Under the pieces are notes generated by a model that worked only from the letters and a program-made list of their open reading frames with translations, had not been told where the DNA came from and did no database searches. Of a stretch of DNA of 12,683 nucleotides, positions 7,884-12,683 are shown in pieces; position 1 is the stretch's first letter, and the number at the start of each line of letters is the position of its first letter. The position numbers and the translations under genes were made by a program. Source of the stretch: an uncultured bacterium (lineage in GTDB: Bacteria > Bacteroidota > Bacteroidia > Chitinophagales > CAIOSU01); the NCBI GenBank assembly GCA_903861055.1, contig CAIOSU010000117.1, forward strand, positions 1 to 12,683, read 5' to 3'.

Positions 7884-8029
7884 ATCCACACAAGATAAGA
7901 AGTGGAATTTGAAAACGGGGCGATTTGAAAATTTGGAAATGAAAGATGATAGGTTATTGCCTTACTACACTTCCATTTCCCCCAATTTTGATATTTTAGC
8001 GCACTAGTAACACAAAAAGCACTGCAACT
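7884..8029. other. Divergent spacer with octanucleotide words
   Basis: It separates the minus-strand barrel gene from the plus-strand Tudor-like gene and must hold both promoters. TATTTTAG at 7992-7999 is one base from TAnnTTTG and could serve the plus-strand gene. The minus strand has only an imperfect TATCTTG near 7889-7895. No ORF of its own is convincing. Confidence 0.5.
7905..7944. repeat. Octanucleotide-period repeat, unit AATTTGAA-like
   Basis: With a strict 8-base register the tract reads GAATTTGA at 7905, AAACGGGG at 7913, CGATTTGA at 7921, AAATTTGG at 7929 and AAATGAAA at 7937. ATTTGAAAA occurs at 7907 and 7923, exactly two periods apart. The same unit family appears at 12029-12068. 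Confidence 0.65.
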
Positions 8030-8566
8030 ATGGCAAACTCTTACGGAATTGGTACACGGGTAGAGCATCCTAAATATGGCGAAGGCATAGTATCCGGTGG
8101 CGACTTGGATACCCTAAAGGTATTTTTTAAGGACCATGGCGATAAAGATATTGCCCGCGATTTTGATGGCATTACCGTATTGGCCCAGCCTGATAAGTTT
8201 AAGGAAGCCCTATCGATGGAAGATGTGCAAGAAGCCATGGCTGGTGTACTTTCGCGCTTTGCCGATTTTACGATGTTGATACCGATGGGCGATAAGTGGA
8301 AAGGCGGCACTATGATTTTGCAGCCAGAAGATACGAGCCTAAAAGGTAAAGAAATTCCTATCGAGACGTTTTTCCATAAAATAGTGATGGTGCGCGACCG
8401 TATTCGTGTAATGGAGCAGCAGATAAATGCCAACACTAAACTAAGCGACGAAGAGAAGGTAAACCTGCAACAGTACATTACCCGCATATATGGCAGCCTT
8501 ACCACTTTCAACGTTCTTTTCCATCGCAAAGACGACTACTTTACTGGCGACAGTTCTAAAGACTAA
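8030..8566 (+). CDS. Conserved protein with Tudor/SH3-like N-terminal domain
   Basis: A 178-residue soluble protein that I do not recognise as a named family. Residues 6-21 (GIGTRVEHPKYGEGIV), followed by LKVFFKDHGDKDI, match the pattern of the small SH3/Tudor-like domain at the C-terminus of UvrD/PcrA helicases (VxHPKFGEGxV), which binds protein partners such as RNA polymerase. The remainder is acidic, probably alpha/beta, and has a helical stretch of charged residues at about 125-155 (VRDRIRVMEQQINANTKL). There is no signal peptide or membrane segment. The start at 8030 fits the domain edge. The gene stands alone on its strand between two minus-strand genes and ends at a hairpin. A nucleic-acid or polymerase-associated role is only a guess from the first domain. 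Confidence 0.85.
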   Translation: MANSYGIGTRVEHPKYGEGIVSGGDLDTLKVFFKDHGDKDIARDFDGITVLAQPDKFKEALSMEDVQEAMAGVLSRFADFTMLIPMGDKWKGGTMILQPEDTSLKGKEIPIETFFHKIVMVRDRIRVMEQQINANTKLSDEEKVNLQQYITRIYGSLTTFNVLFHRKDDYFTGDSSKD

Positions 8567-8570
8567 GGGC

Positions 8571-8640
8571 AAATGATAAATGCCAGATATGAGATGACAA
8601 AATAGATAGTTTGTCATCTTTCATTTTCTATCTGTTATCT
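8571..8640. repeat. Head-to-head heptanucleotide array, AGATGAC family
   Basis: Plus-strand units run AAATGAT at 8571, AAATGCC at 8578, AGATATG at 8585 and AGATGAC at 8592. Read on the minus strand, AGATAAC starts at 8640, AGATAGA at 8633, AAATGAA at 8626 and AGATGAC at 8619. Both arms keep a strict 7-base register and meet at a central hairpin. The right arm covers the last codons and TAG stop of the CDF gene. Confidence 0.75.
8592..8619. terminator. Hairpin between convergent genes, likely terminator
   Basis: AGATGACAAA at 8592-8601 pairs perfectly over 10 bp with TTTGTCATCT at 8610-8619 across an 8-base loop. A T-rich run, TTTCATTTTC, follows on the plus strand. It lies 25 bp after the Tudor-like gene and 8 bp after the CDF stop, so it could end both transcripts. 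The stem is A/T-rich, so strength is uncertain. Confidence 0.6.
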
Positions 8641-9620
8641 TCCTTACCGTGTTTTTTGTTTTTCATTACGTTTTCCAATGTCCATGTTTCTCGGTGCGCA
8701 GGTGCGTGATGACGAACTGGGCAATCGGTTTTGATACAAATAGGGCAGCTGGAAGGTATGCAAGGATCAGGATGGAGAAAAAACTCCGTATCCTCTCCAA
8801 AATAATCGGTAACAATGTGATCAATTGCCTCCAACTCGTCATGTACCTTTTGCAAATCAAGATAATACGGTAATGTTACGTGTGCATCAATATGCAGGTT
8901 TGAACCATACTTAATAATGCGCAGATTGTGAATATCAATCCAGTTGGGGCGGCGATTTTTGTTGAGTATTTCAATAAGCTCTTTAATAAGTACCACGTCT
9001 GCTTCATCCATTATGCCTGCCACAGAGCCGCGCACCAATTTCAAGCCCGAGACCACAATTATCAGCCCAAATAACAATGCCACAGCATTATCAATCCAAT
9101 TGATACCGGTAAGCAATATTATACCCAAACCTATAACCAAACCCAAGCTAGACCAACCATCAGACATTAAATGTTTACCATCGGCTTGAAGCGTCATGGA
9201 ACGATGTTGTTTGCCCTTTTTTACCAAAAACCAACCCAACCCGAAGTTAATGGCCCCTGCTAAGGCTATTAAAGCCAATCCCCAATCAATTTGATGGATT
9301 TCTTGTGGATGGATGAAGTTATAAATAGACTTGCCAAAAATGATAAACCCAGCTACCATAATCAGCGCTCCCTCAACACCTGCTGAAATAAACTCGACCT
9401 TGCCGTGCCCATAAGGGTGGTTTTCGTCGCGTGGATGGGCAGCTAACCATAAACTGTATAAGGCAAACAAGCCAGCTATTACATTAACTATCGACTCTAA
9501 CGCATCAGTTAGGATGGCATTGGAATGCGTGAGGAAGTAGGCTCCAAACTTTACAGCCATAAGTGCTAGCCCAACCAGCACGGCCATTAATTGAATTCTC
9601 ACTTTTACATTTTGGAGCAT
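8628..9620 (-). CDS. Cation diffusion facilitator transporter with Cys-rich tail
   Basis: A 330-residue inner-membrane exporter that should exchange a divalent metal (Zn, Fe, Mn or similar) for protons. The first 210 residues hold the family's six membrane segments, with DENHPYGHGKVE at 65-76 as signature and the TM5 metal pair H150/D154. In TM2 the usual DAxHSxxD reads D39-A-L-E42-S-I-V-N46, so the metal site would offer Glu and Asn rather than His/Asp. A cytoplasmic domain follows (about 211-283). The tail has C287, C292, C295 and C300 (CX4CX2CX4C) plus H304, H305 and H309, which look able to bind metal. From memory a CDF subgroup shares this tail, so it may be a clade trait. Metal specificity cannot be read from sequence. 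The gene starts divergently from galT across a 269-bp spacer. Confidence 0.93.
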   Translation of the reverse strand: MLQNVKVRIQLMAVLVGLALMAVKFGAYFLTHSNAILTDALESIVNVIAGLFALYSLWLAAHPRDENHPYGHGKVEFISAGVEGALIMVAGFIIFGKSIYNFIHPQEIHQIDWGLALIALAGAINFGLGWFLVKKGKQHRSMTLQADGKHLMSDGWSSLGLVIGLGIILLTGINWIDNAVALLFGLIIVVSGLKLVRGSVAGIMDEADVVLIKELIEILNKNRRPNWIDIHNLRIIKYGSNLHIDAHVTLPYYLDLQKVHDELEAIDHIVTDYFGEDTEFFLHPDPCIPSSCPICIKTDCPVRHHAPAHRETWTLENVMKNKKHGKEDNR

Positions 9621-9656
9621 TGAGTGAAATTAAGCATATGTTTTGACTTATGGTGA

Positions 9657-9683
9657 GTTATGGTTGCGGGTTACGAGTTAGAG
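9657..9683 (+). repeat. Heptanucleotide array GTT+4, left arm
   Basis: GTTGCGG at 9663, GTTACGA at 9670 and GTTAGAG at 9677 are adjacent 7-base units, preceded by a 6-base GTTATG at 9657. It faces the similar array at 9782-9805 on the opposite strand. Confidence 0.7.
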
Positions 9684-9781
9684 TGGTTTAGTCGCATATC
9701 TTAAATGATTAAAAACCGTCCACTTAGCATCTCTAACAATTTATAAATATTACCATATCCATAAACGACTTAAATTAAGCC

Positions 9782-9805
9782 AACTCACAACAAGTAACCT
9801 GCAAC
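9782..9805 (-). repeat. Heptanucleotide array GTT+4, right arm (inverted)
   Basis: On the plus strand AAC recurs at 9782, 9789, 9796 and 9803, exactly 7 bases apart. On the minus strand the units are GTTGCAG, GTTACTT and GTTGTGA. The first 13 bases match the left arm in 12 positions, making a long inverted repeat around a 99-bp AT-rich core. Confidence 0.7.
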
Positions 9806-9808
9806 TTT

Positions 9809-9831
9809 TGTCATACTTAGCGGAGTCGAAG
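9809..9831. repeat. REP-like intergenic word (AGCGGAGTCGAAG)
   Basis: The 23 bases contain AGCGGAGTCGAAG preceded by TGTCATACTT. From memory this resembles a widespread intergenic repeat of Bacteroidota genomes whose common form has TGTCATCCTG before AGCGGAGTCGAAG. Here it looks decayed. Only one copy is in the window, so repeat status rests on recall. Confidence 0.45.
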
Positions 9832-9857
9832 TGCGAAACTCGAAACAATTTTATAGT

Positions 9858-9865
9858 TACCTTTA
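9858..9865 (+). promoter_or_regulatory. Possible galT-galK promoter -7 box
   Basis: TACCTTTA differs from TAnnTTTG only at the last base and lies 24 bases before the galT ATG. An A-rich leader (AAAAAAAGGAAAAAT) follows, typical of Bacteroidota translation starts. No -33 TTTG is at the right distance, and I see no operator that would point to galactose control. Confidence 0.35.
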
Positions 9866-9889
9866 CAGGCCAAAAAAAGGAAAAATCGA

Positions 9890-10873
9890 ATGTCGCACTT
9901 ACGCTGGAACCCTTTATTAGGTGCATACAACATGGTGGCGCCCAATCGCCAGCACCGTCCGCATTTGCCTAAAGACCAGTGCCCGTTTTGTCCTGGTTCA
10001 GGCCAAGTGCCCGATGAGTATGGGGTTTTGTTATATCCCAACGATTTTCCAGCACTATCGCCCAGCCATGCTGCACCGGAAGCCGGACCAACCGATTTTT
10101 ACCACACCGCTAAAGCAGCCGGGCATTGCGATGTGGTATTGTATTCATCAGACCATAACAAAGGTTTGGCGCAATTGCCGCTAGAACATATTAACCAGCT
10201 AGTTAACCTTTGGGCAGATCGGTTTGAAGAACTAGCTGCAGATGCAGAAGTGAAATACATATTCCCATTTGAAAGCCGTGGCGAAGAAGTAGGCGTAACC
10301 ATTCATCACCCGCACGGACAAATATACTCATACCCTTTTGTGCCTTTGAAGGTAAAAGCCGAACTGGATAATAGTTTAAAACACTACAACACAACTGGCA
10401 ACTCTCTTTTATTAGATATGGTTGCAACCGAAATGCAGGATGGCCGTAGAATGATTACGGAAAATGAGCATTTTGCCGCCTTTATACCTTGGTTTAATGA
10501 TTACCCATACGGCGTGTATATTGTGAATAGGCAGGGCAAGAGTTGTATAAGCGATATGAACACAAAAGAGCGCACTGATTTAGCTGATATATTAAGGCAG
10601 GTAGTTGGAGCAATGGATACACTGTTCGGCAAGCCCTTCCCGTATATGATGTGCCTTTACCAGCGGCCTGTAAACAGCCCAGAATATGCGGATGCCAATA
10701 AGTATTACCCTTTCCATATCGAGTTTTATACCCCGCTTCGCGCAGCAGACCGTATAAAATGGTTGGCATCGTCAGAAACGGGTGCTTGGGCCGCAGCAAA
10801 TACCTTACTGGTAGAAGACACCGCCCCACAATTAAGAGAAGCACTAATCTGTTATCAAGAATCGCAAAGCTGA
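9890..10873 (+). CDS. galT: Galactose-1-phosphate uridylyltransferase
   Basis: The second Leloir step: it swaps UMP between UDP-glucose and galactose-1-phosphate in the cytosol. This 327-residue protein opens with the family's RWNPLLGAY. It keeps the catalytic HPHGQ at 140-144, where H142 is the nucleophile by alignment with H166 of the E. coli enzyme. The zinc ligands by the same comparison are C31 and C34 (CPFC), H89 (SSDHN) and H140. FESRGEEVG at 127-135 and the C-terminal YYPFHIEFYTPL are also family features. It is about 20 residues shorter than the E. coli protein but looks complete. The ATG at 9890 fits the conserved N-terminus. galK begins one base after its stop, so they form an operon; galE and galM are not in the window. 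Confidence 0.96.
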   Translation: MSHLRWNPLLGAYNMVAPNRQHRPHLPKDQCPFCPGSGQVPDEYGVLLYPNDFPALSPSHAAPEAGPTDFYHTAKAAGHCDVVLYSSDHNKGLAQLPLEHINQLVNLWADRFEELAADAEVKYIFPFESRGEEVGVTIHHPHGQIYSYPFVPLKVKAELDNSLKHYNTTGNSLLLDMVATEMQDGRRMITENEHFAAFIPWFNDYPYGVYIVNRQGKSCISDMNTKERTDLADILRQVVGAMDTLFGKPFPYMMCLYQRPVNSPEYADANKYYPFHIEFYTPLRAADRIKWLASSETGAWAAANTLLVEDTAPQLREALICYQESQS

Positions 10874-10874
10874 A

Positions 10875-12035
10875 ATGGAGATTAAGAGCTTACAAAAACT
10901 ATTTTACCAACTTTACGGCAGGGAAGACCCCTACCCCGTTGAGTTTTACTTTGCCCCTGGGCGTATATGCCTTATTGGCGAGCATATTGACTATAATGGT
11001 GGCTGGGTAATGCCTGCTGCTATATCGCGGGGCATTTATGCTGCTTTCCGAAAAGAGGATAACCAGATAATGTGGATGCGCTCGGGCATGGATGAACGCG
11101 ATATTGTTTGTTCATTGGCTGCCGAAATAACCTATGATGAAACGCGAGGTTGGGGAAACTACCCACTGGGTGTATTAAGCGAATTGCAGAAAAAAAACAT
11201 AGCCCTAACGGGTGCTGAGTTAATGTTTAATTCTGATTTGCCCATAGGCGCTGGTTTGTCGTCATCGGCTTGTGTAGAAGTGCTTACTGCGTATATGTTT
11301 GCCGAACAGGCTGGTAAAACTTTGGACCGCACCGAGATAGCATTGATTGCCCAGAGAGCCGAGAATAACTTTATTGGGGTAAAATGCGGCATTATGGATC
11401 AGTTTGCTGTGGCACACGGCAAAGCCAGTAATGCTATATTACTTAACTGCGATACCCTTGAACATGCTTACGTTCCTTTGAAACTTGGCGATTATAGGTT
11501 GGTCGTGCTTAATACTAACAAACAACGCCAATTGAGCGAAAGCAAATACCATGTGCGATTGGCTGAATGCCAAACGGCACTTGCTCTGCTGCAATCTAAA
11601 ACGGGTATACAGCACCTAGTGCAAGCCGACCCAAGAGATATTGATAAATTCATAAAGGACCCTTTACTGCGCAAACGGGCGCATCACGTATCGAGCGAAC
11701 AACGCCGGGTGCAGGAAGCTGCAGCGGCTTTGCGCCGTGGCGATATTGAGGCATTTGGTGCTATAATATTTGCATCGCACCGCTCCTTAAAAGAGGATTA
11801 TGAGGTTAGCGGGCATGAACTTGATACCATGGTAACTGGTGCACAAGAAAACCCAAACTGTATAGGCGCTAAAATGTCGGGTGCTGGGTTTGGCGGTTGC
11901 GCTTTTGCGTTAGTAAAAAAGGACGCCATAGAATCATTCATTGTGTATATTGAGCAATACTACCACCGCCACACTGGCCGAAAAGGCAGTGCGTTTATGG
12001 TTGATGTGGTAGATGGGGTGCACAAACTAATTTGA
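10875..12035 (+). CDS. galK: Galactokinase
   Basis: A cytosolic GHMP-family kinase that phosphorylates galactose at C1 with ATP, feeding GalT. At 386 residues it is full length. Motif 1 APGRICLIGEHIDYNGG is at 27-43 (catalytic Arg R30; sugar-contacting E36, H37, D39). The ATP loop is LPIGAGLSSSA at 122-132. The catalytic base is D175 in GIMDQF, and motif 3, KMSGAGFGGCAFAL, is near residue 340. In the family's 'LLDC' position it reads LLNC (ILLNCDTLEH), a mild departure. Its ATG comes one base after the galT stop, so translation is probably coupled. The last codons and TGA stop fall in an octanucleotide repeat (AATTTGAG), so the C-terminal end may be shaped by that repeat. GHMP relatives such as mevalonate kinase are excluded by motif 1 and by the galT partner. 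Confidence 0.97.
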   Translation: MEIKSLQKLFYQLYGREDPYPVEFYFAPGRICLIGEHIDYNGGWVMPAAISRGIYAAFRKEDNQIMWMRSGMDERDIVCSLAAEITYDETRGWGNYPLGVLSELQKKNIALTGAELMFNSDLPIGAGLSSSACVEVLTAYMFAEQAGKTLDRTEIALIAQRAENNFIGVKCGIMDQFAVAHGKASNAILLNCDTLEHAYVPLKLGDYRLVVLNTNKQRQLSESKYHVRLAECQTALALLQSKTGIQHLVQADPRDIDKFIKDPLLRKRAHHVSSEQRRVQEAAAALRRGDIEAFGAIIFASHRSLKEDYEVSGHELDTMVTGAQENPNCIGAKMSGAGFGGCAFALVKKDAIESFIVYIEQYYHRHTGRKGSAFMVDVVDGVHKLI

Positions 12036-12068
12036 GAATTTGGATATGTGCTAATTTGAAAATGATTT
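12029..12068. repeat. Octanucleotide-period repeat overlapping the galK stop
   Basis: In strict 8-base register: AATTTGAG at 12029, AATTTGGA at 12037, TATGTGCT at 12045, AATTTGAA at 12053 and AATGATTT at 12061. The galK codons ATT TGA lie in the first unit. AATTTGAAAATGA at 12053 matches 12 of 13 bases of the tract at 7930. Confidence 0.75.
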
Positions 12069-12077
12069 GTACCGACA

Positions 12078-12099
12078 TAGACAATGTGTCTTGTGTCTA
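12078..12099. repeat. TGTGTCT heptamers with small dyad
   Basis: TGTGTCT occurs at 12085 and 12092 in tandem, the same unit as at 4319-4332. TAGACA at 12078-12083 can pair with TGTCTA at 12094-12099, or AGACA with the nearer TGTCT across a 3-base loop. An A-rich stretch rather than a T-run follows, so it is not a clear terminator for galK on the plus strand. Confidence 0.6.
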
Positions 12100-12112
12100 A
12101 GAAAAATAAAAA

Positions 12113-12439
12113 ATGAACTGGCTACTACTCATTATTGCAGGATTGTTTGAAGTGGGTTTTGCCTTTTGCTTAATGAAAGTGAAGGAAACCTCAGGTACAA
12201 CTGCCACCCTATGGTGGGTAGGTTTCTTTGTGTCGATAACTATAAGTATGGAGTTACTTTATAAAGCTACCCAAACCATACCCATTGGCACTGCTTACGC
12301 CGTTTGGACAGGGATAGGGGCTGTAGGCACTGTAATTGCCGGAATCATTTTTTTTAAAGAGCCTGCAGCTTTTTGGCGGTTGTTTTTTATTGCCACCTTA
12401 ATTGGCTCTATTGTTGGGTTAAAGTACGTTTCGAATTAA
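12113..12439 (+). CDS. SMR-family transporter, SugE/Gdx type
   Basis: A four-helix inner-membrane protein of 108 residues that would work as a dimer, coupling proton entry to export of a small cation. The essential membrane glutamate is E13 in TM1 (IIAGLFEVGF). GTAYAVWTGIGAVGT at 59-73 is closer to the SugE/Gdx (guanidinium exporter) branch than to EmrE (GIAYAIWSGVG). Two positions are unusual for Gdx as I know it: F16 where a tryptophan is expected, and E47 in TM2 (SMELL, usually SMALL), an extra acidic residue in a membrane helix. The nearby guanidine riboswitch sometimes seen with gdx genes was not recognised. It follows galK by 77 bp on the same strand, but the repeats between them and the unrelated function suggest a separate unit. 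Confidence 0.9.
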   Translation: MNWLLLIIAGLFEVGFAFCLMKVKETSGTTATLWWVGFFVSITISMELLYKATQTIPIGTAYAVWTGIGAVGTVIAGIIFFKEPAAFWRLFFIATLIGSIVGLKYVSN

Positions 12440-12479
12440 GGACGAAAAATAAATAAAAAAATAGCCCGTCTACCTTCAC

Positions 12480-12487
12480 TATCTTTG
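12480..12487 (+). promoter_or_regulatory. -7 promoter box of the 3' partial gene
   Basis: TATCTTTG is a full match to the Bacteroidota -7 consensus TAnnTTTG and lies 17 bases before an ATG. It is the best promoter box in the window and supports a real gene downstream. Upstream sequence is A-rich without a clear -33 TTTG. Confidence 0.6.
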
Positions 12488-12504
12488 CAGGATAAAGTAA
12501 CTAC

Positions 12505-12683
12505 ATGGTAACAATGAATAAAGATTGGCACAGGGTTCACCCCATGCCGAAAAATCCTACTACCCGCCAGCAAATTGTTTGGCACATTGACCATGCGAAA
12601 TTTTGTGCCTGTCGCGAAATACCTTCCGATATAGCTGAAGAAATGACCAAAAGAGGTTACGAAATTCCTGTTCGTTTGACAGA
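12505..12683 (+). CDS. Small conserved-looking protein, 3' end cut by window edge
   Basis: An open frame of 59 codons that continues past the window. It starts at ATG 12505 or, three codons later, at ATG 12514 (MNKDWHRVHPMPKNPTTRQQ). The visible part is soluble and basic at first, with HPMPKNPTTRQQIVWHIDH and then CACREIP, where two cysteines and several histidines stand close together and could bind a metal. I recall similar small unnamed Bacteroidota proteins with HPMPKN...WH..H...C.CR but no known function. Codon use is like that of the neighbours and a strong -7 box precedes it. Length and any further domain are unknown. Confidence 0.6.
   Translation, partial: MVTMNKDWHRVHPMPKNPTTRQQIVWHIDHAKFCACREIPSDIAEEMTKRGYEIPVRLT

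Larger units (their letters stand above)
9621..9889. other. Divergent CDF/galT spacer rich in repeat remnants
   Basis: No gene is visible in these 269 bp. It holds GTT-type heptanucleotide arrays facing each other (9657-9683 and 9782-9805), an AT-rich middle (9690-9780), a REP-like word (9809-9831), a two-unit heptamer (GCGAAAC at 9833, TCGAAAC at 9840) and the probable galT promoter. No clear promoter for the minus-strand CDF gene was found. Confidence 0.6.

Noticed and set aside
8571..8640. CRISPR array
   Set aside because: Units are 7 bases with no spacers and change orientation at the centre; no cas genes are present.
12036..12112. Guanidine riboswitch before the SMR gene
   Set aside because: The 77-bp spacer is taken up by 8- and 7-base repeats and shows no conserved riboswitch core.
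12440..12480. Terminator after the SMR gene (GACG...CGTC around an A-rich loop)
   Set aside because: Only four paired bases around a loop of over 20 bases, with no T-run after it.

Overview
The window looks like chromosomal DNA of a Bacteroidota bacterium. It carries a PorE-like OmpA/PD40 protein, a very large outer-membrane barrel with SprA-like segments, a secreted YwqK/MORN-type protein, and -7 promoter boxes of the TAnnTTTG type (clearest at 12480-12487). Genes are densely packed on both strands and no mobile element, CRISPR array, rRNA or tRNA was seen. The genus cannot be read from this sequence.

Layout. 154-3146 (+): queE (queuosine precursor radical SAM enzyme), then a PorE-like periplasmic protein whose likely TTG start overlaps the queE stop, then a small secreted repeat protein behind a two-part inverted repeat. 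3149-7883 (-): a ~1,180-residue outer-membrane protein followed by a stand-alone hisC, which converges on the small secreted gene with a 2-bp gap. 8030-8566 (+): a conserved protein with a Tudor/SH3-like start. 8628-9620 (-): a CDF metal transporter with a Cys/His-rich tail. 9890-12035 (+): galT-galK, two Leloir galactose enzymes one base apart. 12113-12439 (+): an SMR transporter of the SugE/Gdx type. 12505-end (+): the start of a small unrecognised protein behind a good promoter.

The genes are mostly housekeeping. The least expected signal is in the spacers: most longer ones hold short tandem words of strict 7-base or 8-base period (TGTACAA, GTCTTGT, GTT+4, AGATGAC-like, AATTTGAA). Two of these unit families recur at sites 4-8 kb apart, several arrays face each other as inverted repeats, and three of them run into the last codons or the stop of the adjacent gene. 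One array may also supply the upstream element of the hisC promoter.

Limits: calls rest on reading motifs by eye. Family names for the large barrel, the Tudor-like protein and the 3' partial gene are descriptions only.
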